Assembly (NCBI GenBank): GCA_035478375.1
Contig: DATIJQ010000073.1
Location: 1-7,249 of the forward strand
Origin: DASTDY01 sp035478375
GTDB taxonomy: Bacteria > Patescibacteriota > Saccharimonadia > Saccharimonadales > EFPC-124
Direction of reading: 5' to 3'
Length of the DNA stretch: 7,249 nt
Both the position numbers and the translations under genes were made by a program. Positions 1 through 5,855 of the stretch are shown in pieces. The first letter of the stretch is position 1. Every line of letters starts with the position of its first letter. The notes under the pieces are model-generated. The model saw nothing but the letters and a program-made list of their open reading frames with translations, ran no database searches and was not told where the DNA came from.

Positions 1-43
1 GGGCCCCCCCCACGATTTGTTTTTGATATAAAGCTTATGGGCT

Positions 44-94
44 AAAAAGGCTTGTCGAACTGCGCATGATGACGCATAGCGCAGCCCGACGGCC
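44..94 (-). terminator. Intrinsic terminator of the 191/190-aa gene pair
   Basis: In the minus-strand transcript this forms a long hairpin followed directly by UUUUU (complement of 44-48). The arms are 92-94 with 49-51, 79-90 with 54-65, and 75-77 with 66-68. There is a small internal loop (91 against 52-53), a bulged base at 78 and a six-base loop at 69-74. The pairs 58/86 and 59/85 are A-C mismatches on the plus strand but G-U pairs in minus-strand RNA, which supports the orientation. It begins 6 bases past the stop codon of the 190-aa gene. Bases 1-43 beyond it hold nothing I can identify. Confidence 0.85.
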
Positions 95-100
95 CTTCAC

Positions 101-673
101 TCAGTGACCAAATTGCATTTGGTTTTGGACGCCATCCATGACAGTAATTGCCAAGATGCCATCCACAAAATCACCCCAACTGCGCGGTAACGGGAAGAAC
201 TCGCGATGGTACGTCAGAAGGTAGGTCGTGATAATCCGCCACGTCAGGCACTCATACATAAACGCCAAACGCTCTTCGTGGCTAAGCTTTTTGAGCTCTG
301 CCAACGTGAGCCCGATAAGGCGCTTGTACGTTTTATTTTGCGAGAGAGGGCTGGTCATCGTCGCAACGTACCTCGTACAGACGCGCCTAACCAAGTCGGC
401 CTTCATTGTGTCCTGGCCTTTGGTCACCACCGTCAATCGTTCTTGCGCACTAACCACTGTAGCGATTGCGCGGTACAACTCACCGTCGGCTTGCGCAGCT
501 GGTAATGGTTGCGGCTTAATGCTGTTTTCGCGCATAAGCTCGGCGATGGCCATATGTTTTACCTTGAGGTCATCACCGCCGCCAGCTTGGATCTCATCCT
601 CTAATGCCGCCAACAATGCACTCAGCGCAAGGCTAGCTATTTCTCGCGGCAGTCCGATGGTACGCTCAGTCAT
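101..673 (-). CDS. Hypothetical protein, 190 aa, second gene of a coupled pair
   Basis: I do not recognise this protein. The ATG at 673 is chosen because AAGGGG (679-684) lies 5 bases upstream and because it overlaps the upstream stop codon by 8 bases (ATGACTGA), a usual translational-coupling layout. An in-frame ATG at 811 exists but would lie deep inside the neighbouring gene and has no supporting site. The protein looks soluble and mainly helical. The N-terminus (residues 4-28) has the pattern T-I-x-L-P-x-E-I followed by an Ala/Leu-rich helix, resembling the start of the 191-aa neighbour. There is a Gly-Gly-Gly turn at 31-33, a charged middle, and an aromatic C-terminal part (about 139-170, with several Tyr, Phe and Trp). 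No signal peptide, clear membrane span or catalytic motif is visible. The stop is TGA, followed by a strong terminator, so it ends its transcription unit. Confidence 0.75.
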   Translation of the reverse strand: MTERTIGLPREIASLALSALLAALEDEIQAGGGDDLKVKHMAIAELMRENSIKPQPLPAAQADGELYRAIATVVSAQERLTVVTKGQDTMKADLVRRVCTRYVATMTSPLSQNKTYKRLIGLTLAELKKLSHEERLAFMYECLTWRIITTYLLTYHREFFPLPRSWGDFVDGILAITVMDGVQNQMQFGH

Positions 674-1241
674 TTGCGCCCCTTGTACTGTCGCGCACCA
701 TGAACTCCAGCAGCAAAGCCAGCAATTTATTTGTATTATACCCGTGATTGCTGGTGGCCTTGAGGGCTGCGAGACTACTGGCGATGGGCTTTTCGTCTCT
801 GAGCAGCTCAAGGTTCAGGAGCAACAAAAACAGCTTGAAATCCTCCAGGTCGGTAAAGATCTGTTGGATGACCTCTTTTATGCCGTCCGAATCGCCCTGT
901 CCTGAGGGGACCTTTTGCTTTGCGGCAGCAAGTACCTGCTGGATTACGCAAGACTCAGGGTTGCCATCAATCTGTCGACGGTAAATGCGCTCCACGTTTT
1001 GAACTGCCGACAGCACCCTTTGGGCGGCAGTGGCTGCATCCGCGCAATAAGACGTTGCGAAAGCGATTTGTTCTTTATCACGGAACAGCTTGTACCATTC
1101 GTTGACTGTATCGAACAGTTGCCGCAGTTCTAATTGGTTCGGACTCGCTACAGCAGCTTCGGTGTTCAAGTGCTGCGCGAGCGTGTACAGTGCCGCAATG
1201 CCAATGTCTGCTGGCAGGCGTACCGTTGGTGATTCGGGCAT
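666..1241 (-). CDS. Hypothetical protein, 191 aa, first gene of a coupled pair
   Basis: I do not recognise this protein. The ATG at 1241 is preceded by a perfect AGGAGG (1246-1251) 4 bases upstream and by a promoter at 1265-1292. The longer in-frame start at 1334 would put the promoter and an upstream terminator inside the coding region, so it was rejected. The sequence suggests a helical cytoplasmic protein. It opens with T-V-x-L-P-x-D-I (residues 6-13) and a helix, then a charged, Gln/Ala-rich middle with E-R-I-Y-R-R near 84-89. A very Leu-rich helix (F-K-L-F-L-L-L-L at 135-142) looks more like a packing helix than a membrane span, and another Leu-rich stretch lies at 173-181. The stop is TGA and overlaps the start of the 190-aa gene, whose length and N-terminal pattern are similar. 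The two may be paralogous subunits of one complex; that is inference. Confidence 0.78.
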   Translation of the reverse strand: MPESPTVRLPADIGIAALYTLAQHLNTEAAVASPNQLELRQLFDTVNEWYKLFRDKEQIAFATSYCADAATAAQRVLSAVQNVERIYRRQIDGNPESCVIQQVLAAAKQKVPSGQGDSDGIKEVIQQIFTDLEDFKLFLLLLNLELLRDEKPIASSLAALKATSNHGYNTNKLLALLLEFMVRDSTRGAND

Positions 1242-1245
1242 CTTC

Positions 1246-1251
1246 CCTCCT
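1246..1251 (-). promoter_or_regulatory. Shine-Dalgarno site AGGAGG that decides the 191-aa start
   Basis: A perfect AGGAGG in the minus-strand sense lies 4 bases before the ATG at 1241. It is the main reason for preferring this start over the in-frame codon at 1334. Confidence 0.8.
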
Positions 1252-1264
1252 GAGAGTCGGGACA

Positions 1265-1292
1265 ATACTATGTAATCATTTTTTTGCGTAAA
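1265..1292 (-). promoter_or_regulatory. Predicted sigma70-type promoter for the 191/190-aa pair
   Basis: In the minus-strand sense, a -35 box TTTACG (1287-1292, 4/6 to consensus) and a -10 box TAGTAT (1265-1270, 4/6) are 16 bases apart. The spacer is A/T-rich and includes a run of seven A. Transcription would start near 1258, giving a leader of about 17 bases that contains AGGAGG. The promoter sits between the terminator of the 439-aa gene and the first gene of the pair, where a new promoter is expected. Confidence 0.55.
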
Positions 1293-1300
1293 AAGTAAAC

Positions 1301-1323
1301 AAAAAAGCGACCGTTCTCGGTCA
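1301..1323 (-). terminator. Intrinsic terminator after the 439-aa gene
   Basis: In the minus-strand RNA, GACCG (1318-1322) pairs perfectly with CGGTC (1309-1313) around a four-base loop AGAA, plus a U-G pair at 1323/1308. After one more base comes a run of six U (1301-1306). It starts about 33 bases past the TGA of the 439-aa gene. The stem is short but GC-rich, and the extra wobble pair forms only in the minus-strand transcript. It separates the 439-aa gene from the downstream pair, though some readthrough is possible. Confidence 0.7.
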
Positions 1324-1355
1324 GCGAGCCACAATTGAAATGTGACGAGGGAAGT

Positions 1356-2675
1356 TCACTCTTGGCGGTCGCGCAGGCGTTTAATGCTTGTCTGTACTGC
1401 GCATTCCATTTGGTGGCGTGCAAATCGAGGCAGCGTTTGGATTTCGGCTGCGTTGACGGCTGGCGAAAAGTGGGGACGAATGTACGTTTCTTCTTCGGGG
1501 TTCAAAAAACGCAGGATGTGTACCCCGTATTCTTTTTCAAACGCCTCCAACGCTTGACGATGCCTTTGCGTCATTCGTCCGCGCTTCGGGTAGCCACTTA
1601 CCCGTCGCGGTTCGGTAATGACAGGGTTCGCAATCTTGGTGCGCACACTAGCCGGTTTCCCGCTTCGCAAACGTCGCGGAAGAACTGTGTAGCGATACTT
1701 CGTGCCGGCCAGCGGCATCTTTGGTATGCCTGTACCAGTTCTTGCTTGACGCGCTGTTTTGGGACTAGGAACCGCAATGGCTGTTACTAAATCGTGATAA
1801 ACCTGGCAAACGACAAGTGTTATTTCGTCGCCCATTGACATGGTTGGACCGGGTCCTTTGCCATGGCCTTCAATCAAGCGATCCTCGGTGACGATAGTAA
1901 ACACCTGACCTTCAGTCGTTCCGACCAAAGCCAGAATATCTACAAGCGCCCCCTGCTGTTGCGCGGCCCTTACCTTAAGGCTGACCGAGGTAATAATTGG
2001 GTGATCGAATATTTTTACCTCGACGCCGTGCGGATTAACAATGTAGCGTTGACCGTAGAACGCCTTTTCGATTAAGTCGGCACAGGCGTTCATGGCATCT
2101 TCGCTTACAAGTTCTGCGAATCTCCGTAAGTTTCCTTTACGAAAATCGGGCACAAGCCACGTGTCGTCGGCGCCAACATATTCCATCGCGCCGTATGTTA
2201 AAAATGGCAGGTGCTCGAGGTAAACGGCGAGCTCTTGCGGCCCAACAACTGGAATTTCTTTAAACACCAGTGTGTTGTCTCGTACACCAACCAACATGTG
2301 TGATTCGTCGCCAAGGCAGGCAAATATACAGCCAACAATCAGTTTGCACAGTGCGCCTGCATCCCGGCTGACTTGGGTCTGAATCTGCACACAGTAAAGC
2401 ATAAGGTAACGCAAATCATCGTAGCGTTTTTTTGCCTTGATTTTGCTGACTTCTTGCTCGATGAAGGTTGTTAAAGCTTGGGCAAAGGCGTCGGGCCTCC
2501 CCAAAATCCTTACCGCTTGGTATGCTGTAATACTGCGGTTGTACCAGCGCAGGAGAGGTTCTAGTTTGGGGGCGTGTTCGTTGGTTTCGACTATCGCTAA
2601 ATCCTTTGATGCGTCAAAAAAATAGCCAATAGTCTGCGCTAAAAGCCTCACAACCTCTTGGGTGAAGTTACGCAC
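1356..2675 (-). CDS. Hypothetical protein, 439 aa, with basic C-terminal third
   Basis: I do not recognise this protein. It starts with GTG at 2675, with GGAGG (2682-2686) 6 bases upstream; the stop is TGA. Residues 1-125 look helical, with Cys at 95, 110, 116 and 120. Residues 126-300 look mixed alpha/beta, with alternating hydrophobic stretches at 229-236 and 244-263 and a Gly-rich turn (H-G-K-G-P-G-P) at 271-277. Residues about 303-373 are rich in Arg and Lys, as in nucleic-acid-binding or linker segments. The C-terminal module (about 357-404) has R-R-V-S-G-Y, then M-T-Q-R-H-R-Q-A-L, and ends in Y-I-R-P-H. I associate an Arg/Gly segment followed by a terminal 'V-R-P-H' with uncharacterised bacterial proteins, but only from memory. 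No signal peptide or clear membrane span is seen. Codon use includes several AGG Arg codons and mixed Leu codons, unlike the TTG/CTG-rich plus-strand genes. It has its own promoter and terminator. Confidence 0.8.
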   Translation of the reverse strand: MRNFTQEVVRLLAQTIGYFFDASKDLAIVETNEHAPKLEPLLRWYNRSITAYQAVRILGRPDAFAQALTTFIEQEVSKIKAKKRYDDLRYLMLYCVQIQTQVSRDAGALCKLIVGCIFACLGDESHMLVGVRDNTLVFKEIPVVGPQELAVYLEHLPFLTYGAMEYVGADDTWLVPDFRKGNLRRFAELVSEDAMNACADLIEKAFYGQRYIVNPHGVEVKIFDHPIITSVSLKVRAAQQQGALVDILALVGTTEGQVFTIVTEDRLIEGHGKGPGPTMSMGDEITLVVCQVYHDLVTAIAVPSPKTARQARTGTGIPKMPLAGTKYRYTVLPRRLRSGKPASVRTKIANPVITEPRRVSGYPKRGRMTQRHRQALEAFEKEYGVHILRFLNPEEETYIRPHFSPAVNAAEIQTLPRFARHQMECAVQTSIKRLRDRQE

Positions 2676-2718
2676 AGTACGCCTCCAGCTGTGGCCGAAT
2701 TGGTCTTCCCAACAAACA

Positions 2719-2747
2719 ACAGTAAGATAAAGCTAAGCTTTAGTCAA
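2719..2747 (-). promoter_or_regulatory. Predicted promoter of the 439-aa gene
   Basis: In the minus-strand sense, TTGACT (2742-2747, 5/6 to the -35 consensus) is followed after 17 bases by TACTGT (2719-2724, a weak 3/6 -10 box). It lies in the gap after the TAG stop of the VOC gene and about 44 bases before the GTG start. The good -35, weak -10 and the palindrome in the spacer would suit a regulated promoter. Readthrough from the VOC gene is also possible, because no terminator is seen between them. Confidence 0.45.
2728..2742. promoter_or_regulatory. 15-bp perfect palindrome in the promoter spacer, possible operator
   Basis: TAAAGCT-A-AGCTTTA is a perfect 7-bp inverted repeat around one central base. 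It fills most of the spacer between the predicted -35 and -10 boxes of the 439-aa gene, which is a classic position for a repressor or MerR-type activator site. It is too short in the loop to form a useful RNA hairpin. The binding protein is unknown. Confidence 0.4.
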
Positions 2748-2748
2748 G

Positions 2749-3129
2749 CTATGATTCTTGCAAAACCGACAAAATATTGCCAGCCGGGTCGGTAAACCAC
2801 GCAATATCGGGGCCTTGGTTGCGGGACAAGCCACGGGCAATGTTTTGGTCGTCGGTCAGGCCTTCGTACTGTTTAAATGTAATGCCTTTGGCCTTGAGGT
2901 CGGCCACCGCTTTATTTATGTCAACAACCGGGAAGTTCAAAATTGTATAGGTCGCTGGTGTGTGGTCTGACTTTGGATAAACAAAAATATGTGCACCACT
3001 GGCTAGGCTAATGGCTAAGCCCATTTGGTTTTCGCTGACGTCCAACCCTAATGTTTCGCCGTAAAATTTTTTAGCAGCTGCCAAATCGTTTACCGAAAAA
3101 CCACTGTATGCTTTTGAGTCTTTAAACAT
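2749..3129 (-). CDS. VOC superfamily (glyoxalase/bleomycin-resistance fold) protein
   Basis: This 126-aa protein has the length and layout of a single-chain VOC protein, which is two beta-alpha-beta-beta-beta units. The first unit shows F-S-V-N-D-L-A-A-A-K-K-F-Y-G (11-24) and then L-G-L-D-V. The second shows F-P-V-V-D-I-N-K-A-V-A-D-L-K-A-K-G and ends in W-F-T-D-P-A-G-N-I-L-S-V-L. The fold call is firm. The enzymatic role is not: the usual Glu metal ligand after the D-P-x-G-N motif is Ser here, and no His is seen in the first strand. A glyoxalase I activity is therefore unlikely; ligand binding, drug sequestration or another VOC role is possible. The ATG at 3129 has AAGGAG (3137-3142) 7 bases upstream. 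It is divergent from the acyltransferase gene and lies 73 bases before the 439-aa gene. The stop is TAG. Confidence 0.9.
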   Translation of the reverse strand: MFKDSKAYSGFSVNDLAAAKKFYGETLGLDVSENQMGLAISLASGAHIFVYPKSDHTPATYTILNFPVVDINKAVADLKAKGITFKQYEGLTDDQNIARGLSRNQGPDIAWFTDPAGNILSVLQES

Positions 3130-3152
3130 TCCTGCGCTCCTTATATATTATG

Positions 3153-3161
3153 AGTATAGCA
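3153..3161 (-). promoter_or_regulatory. Extended -10 promoter of the VOC gene
   Basis: In the minus-strand sense the sequence is TGCTATACT: an extended -10 TG element, one base, then TATACT (5/6 to consensus). No good -35 box is seen, which is tolerated by extended -10 promoters. Transcription would start near 3146, giving a leader of about 16 bases that contains AAGGAG. Confidence 0.5.
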
Positions 3162-3177
3162 AAGTATGGTACGGTGG

Positions 3178-3213
3178 AATAAGGCCTTAAAGGTTTTCTC
3201 AGCCAGCCTTATT
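3178..3213. repeat. 8-bp perfect inverted repeat just before the acyltransferase start
   Basis: AATAAGGC (3178-3185) and GCCTTATT (3206-3213) are exact inverted copies separated by 20 bases. If transcribed from further upstream, they would form a leader hairpin ending 3 bases before the ATG at 3217 and 12 before the ATG at 3226. If not transcribed, the arms could be two half-sites for a DNA-binding protein. No T-run follows, so it is not a terminator. Confidence 0.4.
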
Positions 3214-3225
3214 AGCATGGAATAT

Positions 3226-4398
3226 ATGGATTTGACCCAAAAACGACCACGTATTTTGGCGCTCGATTTGCTGCGCGGGTACTTTTTGTTTGTCATTATT
3301 ATTGATCACGCTGGTTTGTTCCCAAGCATCTTTGAGTTTTTTAGCGGACGTGGTGAGCTGTGGGCTTCGGCGGCCGAAGGTTTCTTTATAATCTCTGGCC
3401 TGCTTGTCGGCTACATTTATGGCCCGCGCATGGTCAAAAGCGTTGCGACAGCTACCAAAAAAATCTGGAAGCGGGCTTTTTTGCTGTACGCTGTATCTGT
3501 TGTAGCGACGTGGGTGTTTGTGCTGTGGGGTAACTTGAGCGGTTCGGCTGCTATTAAAGAGGGCTTATGGACGCAGCCGCAACTTGGCGACTTTTTGTTC
3601 AAAACCCTCACCCTGCATTATTATTACGGCTGGACAGATTTTTTACCGTATTATGCAATTTTTATGGTCTTTGCGCCACTTGCCTTGTGGGCCTGCACCA
3701 AACGATTGGGCTGGGCGGTTATTTTGGTGAGCGGCATTGTGTGGTTGTTGCGTGGGCAGAGTTTCGAAATGGCCTGGCAGTTCTTATTTATGCCGAGCAT
3801 TGTGCTGGGCTGGTACTTGCCACATATCGAAGCTAAGTTCCGCAGTTTGCAGCCACGTACGCGCAAAATTATTACTCGCAGCGTGTGCGCTGCTGCCCTC
3901 GCTACCTTTTTGCTCAGTGAATTTTGTACGCATTTGGCAGAATATATGGTTGACGGCTACCAGGGTTTTGTCGCATTGCCACCAGTGGTAAAAACAATTT
4001 TTAGCGTCGGTGACGGCATCCGCGAATTTATGACGCCGCTCATTATTAAATGGACGTTAGAGCCTGCTCGCATTGCCGTGGCGGTGCTGTGGTTTGGCGC
4101 CATGTATCTGTTTATTCGGCAACACGAAACCGCGATCAACCGGTTCACCCATGGCTTTTTTACGTTTTTGGGTGAACGCTCGTTGGTGGTGTATGTCACT
4201 CACGCTATTGTTATTTTTGTGGTGTCGTTGACTTTGCAAAATAATCAAAACTTTGTCATTAATAGTATACTGACAGCCGCGGTAATTACTGCGGTGTATG
4301 TGCTTGTTCGGGTGTGGCTGCAAGCAACGCAAATTGTTAAACTACTGTCTGGCGCAACCGTACGCGCAGCGCGGCAGTGGCGAGAGGAGCCGCTATAA
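3226..4398 (+). CDS. OpgC-like multi-pass membrane acyltransferase
   Basis: This 390-aa integral membrane protein probably moves acyl groups onto a glycan, lipid or other envelope acceptor. Its N-terminus has the hallmark R-I-L-A-L-D-L-L-R-G followed by a hydrophobic helix ending I-I-I-D-H (Asp14, Arg17, Asp27 and His28 in this numbering). A second helix follows with A-A-E-G-F-F-I-I-S-G-L-L-V-G. These fit the OpgC/acyltransferase-3 type family, known from succinylation of periplasmic glucans. I count about ten hydrophobic segments spread to the C-terminus. The true donor and acceptor are not visible. The start is uncertain: in-frame ATGs occur at 3166, 3217 and 3226, none with a good Shine-Dalgarno site. 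I chose 3226 because family members begin shortly before the L-D-x-L-R-G motif. The stop overlaps the next start in TAATG, so it is probably co-translated with the acyl-activating enzyme. Confidence 0.85.
   Translation: MDLTQKRPRILALDLLRGYFLFVIIIDHAGLFPSIFEFFSGRGELWASAAEGFFIISGLLVGYIYGPRMVKSVATATKKIWKRAFLLYAVSVVATWVFVLWGNLSGSAAIKEGLWTQPQLGDFLFKTLTLHYYYGWTDFLPYYAIFMVFAPLALWACTKRLGWAVILVSGIVWLLRGQSFEMAWQFLFMPSIVLGWYLPHIEAKFRSLQPRTRKIITRSVCAAALATFLLSEFCTHLAEYMVDGYQGFVALPPVVKTIFSVGDGIREFMTPLIIKWTLEPARIAVAVLWFGAMYLFIRQHETAINRFTHGFFTFLGERSLVVYVTHAIVIFVVSLTLQNNQNFVINSILTAAVITAVYVLVRVWLQATQIVKLLSGATVRAARQWREEPL
4384..4389 (+). promoter_or_regulatory. Shine-Dalgarno site GAGGAG for the ligase start
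   Basis: GAGGAG inside the end of the acyltransferase gene lies 8 bases before the ATG at 4398. It favours this start over the in-frame GTG at 4377, which lies upstream of the site. Confidence 0.7.
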
Positions 4399-5828
4399 TG
4401 AAGCAACAAACTCACATTCATGACCACTTGGCAAAAAATTCCGCTGCGTTTGGCGATAAGCCGGCGCTTTTTTGCAGTGACCGTACATTCAGTTGGCGAC
4501 AATTACATAGTGAAATCGAAGTCGCTGCGGCTTACATTGCTAGCCTTGTCCCAAATAGCGAGCAACAAATTATTGGGTTGCTGTTGCCAAATTCGTGGCA
4601 ATTTGTGGTTGCTTATTTGGCGATTTTGCGTGCTGGGCATATTGCCTTGCCACTTGACCCAAATTATAAAAAGCTCGAGATTGCCAGTATTACCGACCAG
4701 GTTCAGCCGGTGCTGACAATTACCGATAAGACGTTTGCGGCCGAAATTCCAGCTAATTTTACAAAGCTTTTGTTCGAAGAAATACCTCAGCACAATTTGC
4801 CTGCACCACGCTTGCGTTTGCCTGCCGAGCAGCAAATTGCCAGCTTGCTTTTTACGTCTGGTACAACCGGTAAGCCAAAAGTAACCGCTTATACACACGC
4901 TAATCATTTGTGGAATATAGATGCAGTGAGTAGTTTATGGCGATGGAACCACAACGATTCGCTGTTGTTATCATTGCCGCTGTCGCACTGGCACGGTTTG
5001 GTTATGGGTATCGCTGGTGCGCTGCGTCATGGCAACACCGTGCATTTGCACGAGCGGTTTAACGCCGAAGCCACACTTAGCGCCTTGCAAAGTGGTGATA
5101 TCACCCTTTTTATGCACGTGCCGATTGCCTACTTTAAATTGGTTGAACTTGCTGGCGACCAACAGTTCGACATAAGTGGCGTGCGCCTTTGCATTTCTGG
5201 TTCGTCGTACTTGCCGCCAGCCATTTGGCATGATTTTAAAAGAGCCTTTGGGCACGAAATTTTAGAACGCTACGGTTCGTCCGAAACAGGCTTAATTGCG
5301 TCAAACACACTGGAGCGCCGCAAACCTGGCGTCGTCGGCAAATTACTGCCCGGCGTACAAATGCGAGCCGAACCAAACGGCGAACTTGCCATGCACTCTA
5401 GCGGTCGTTTTTTAGGCTACTTTAAAAACCACGAAGCGACACATAAAAACACCACGCCCGACGGCTGGTGGCTGACCGGCGATTTGGGCGAGTTTGATGA
5501 CGACGGCAACCTCATTTTAAAAGGCCGCGTCCAAGAAAAAATCAAAAAGCTGGGTTACACTGTGTACCCGCGCGATGTGGAATGGGCGCTGTTGCAGCAT
5601 GACGGCATTCGCGATGTGGTGGTTATTGGACTGCAAGACACACATTCGCTCAGCGATCGTATTGCCTATTTTACTATTGCCGATATTGCCGAAGCTGACA
5701 TCGAAGCCTTTTGCAAAACCAATCTCCCCGCCGCCTGGCGCCCCGACATTATTGTGCGCCTGCCCGAAATCCCCAAAACACGCAGCGGTAAACCACAACT
5801 GGCCAAACTAAAAACTATGGTTGTATAA
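4398..5828 (+). CDS. AMP-forming acyl-activating enzyme (acyl-CoA/acyl-ACP synthetase family)
   Basis: This 476-aa ANL-superfamily enzyme uses ATP to turn a carboxylic acid into an acyl-adenylate, then usually passes it to CoA or a carrier thiol. The core motifs are all visible: the P-loop-like F-T-S-G-T-T-G-K-P-K at about 151-160, Y-G-S-S-E-T-G at about 290, L-T-G-D at about 358, the hinge region G-R-V-Q-E-K-I-K-K-L-G at about 375, and P-K-T-R-S-G-K near 460, whose Lys is the expected adenylation residue. The enzyme therefore looks intact. It is on the short side for an acyl-CoA synthetase, near the size of DltA- or MenE-like enzymes, but I cannot read the substrate from sequence. It shares a TAATG overlap with the membrane acyltransferase, which suggests joint function. 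No acyl carrier protein gene is beside it. The ATG at 4398 has GAGGAG at a good distance. Confidence 0.9.
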   Translation: MKQQTHIHDHLAKNSAAFGDKPALFCSDRTFSWRQLHSEIEVAAAYIASLVPNSEQQIIGLLLPNSWQFVVAYLAILRAGHIALPLDPNYKKLEIASITDQVQPVLTITDKTFAAEIPANFTKLLFEEIPQHNLPAPRLRLPAEQQIASLLFTSGTTGKPKVTAYTHANHLWNIDAVSSLWRWNHNDSLLLSLPLSHWHGLVMGIAGALRHGNTVHLHERFNAEATLSALQSGDITLFMHVPIAYFKLVELAGDQQFDISGVRLCISGSSYLPPAIWHDFKRAFGHEILERYGSSETGLIASNTLERRKPGVVGKLLPGVQMRAEPNGELAMHSSGRFLGYFKNHEATHKNTTPDGWWLTGDLGEFDDDGNLILKGRVQEKIKKLGYTVYPRDVEWALLQHDGIRDVVVIGLQDTHSLSDRIAYFTIADIAEADIEAFCKTNLPAAWRPDIIVRLPEIPKTRSGKPQLAKLKTMVV

Positions 5829-5829
5829 T
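5800..5829 (+). promoter_or_regulatory. Predicted internal promoter for the ABC exporter genes
   Basis: A perfect TATAAT (5824-5829) overlaps the ligase stop codon. A partial -35 box TGGCCA (5800-5805, 4/6) lies 18 bases upstream. Transcription would start near 5836, about 20 bases before the ATPase start, leaving AGGAGG in the leader. It could let the exporter genes be expressed without the upstream pair. No terminator lies between them, so cotranscription also remains likely. Confidence 0.45.
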
Positions 5830-5844
5830 AAAAATAACGACAAA

Positions 5845-5850
5845 AGGAGG
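5845..5850 (+). promoter_or_regulatory. Shine-Dalgarno site AGGAGG of the ABC ATPase gene
   Basis: A perfect AGGAGG lies 5 bases before the ATG at 5856 and fixes that start. Confidence 0.85.
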
Positions 5851-5855
5851 GGCTT

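Noticed and set aside
1..36. GGGCCC plus C-run and AAGCTT resembling a cloning-vector polylinker
   Set aside because: Only short pieces match and the sequence between them does not follow a polylinker I recall. It is more likely a contig edge or native sequence, though the run of eight C could contain a sequencing error.
228..905. Long plus-strand open frame (225 codons) opposite the 191/190-aa genes
   Set aside because: It has a Ser/Cys-rich, shadow-like composition and no ribosome site. The minus-strand genes it covers have Shine-Dalgarno sites, an overlap and a terminator.
1279..1306. T-run and A-runs that could pair as a second hairpin
   Set aside because: The possible stem is only A-T pairs and overlaps the predicted -35 region. 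It is explained as A/T-rich promoter sequence beside the terminator U-run.
1335..1790. Plus-strand open frame (151 codons) opposite the 439-aa gene
   Set aside because: It begins inside the leader region between two minus-strand units, has no ribosome site, and its composition looks like an antisense shadow.
3166..3225. Longer N-terminus for the acyltransferase from the ATG at 3166
   Set aside because: There is no ribosome site, the extra 20 residues do not resemble the family's N-terminus, and the extension would run through the inverted repeat. It cannot be fully excluded.
4394..4399. TATAAT at the ligase start
   Set aside because: It overlaps the TAATG stop/start junction, so transcripts from it would begin inside the ligase gene and lack its ribosome site. 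It is a by-product of the overlap.
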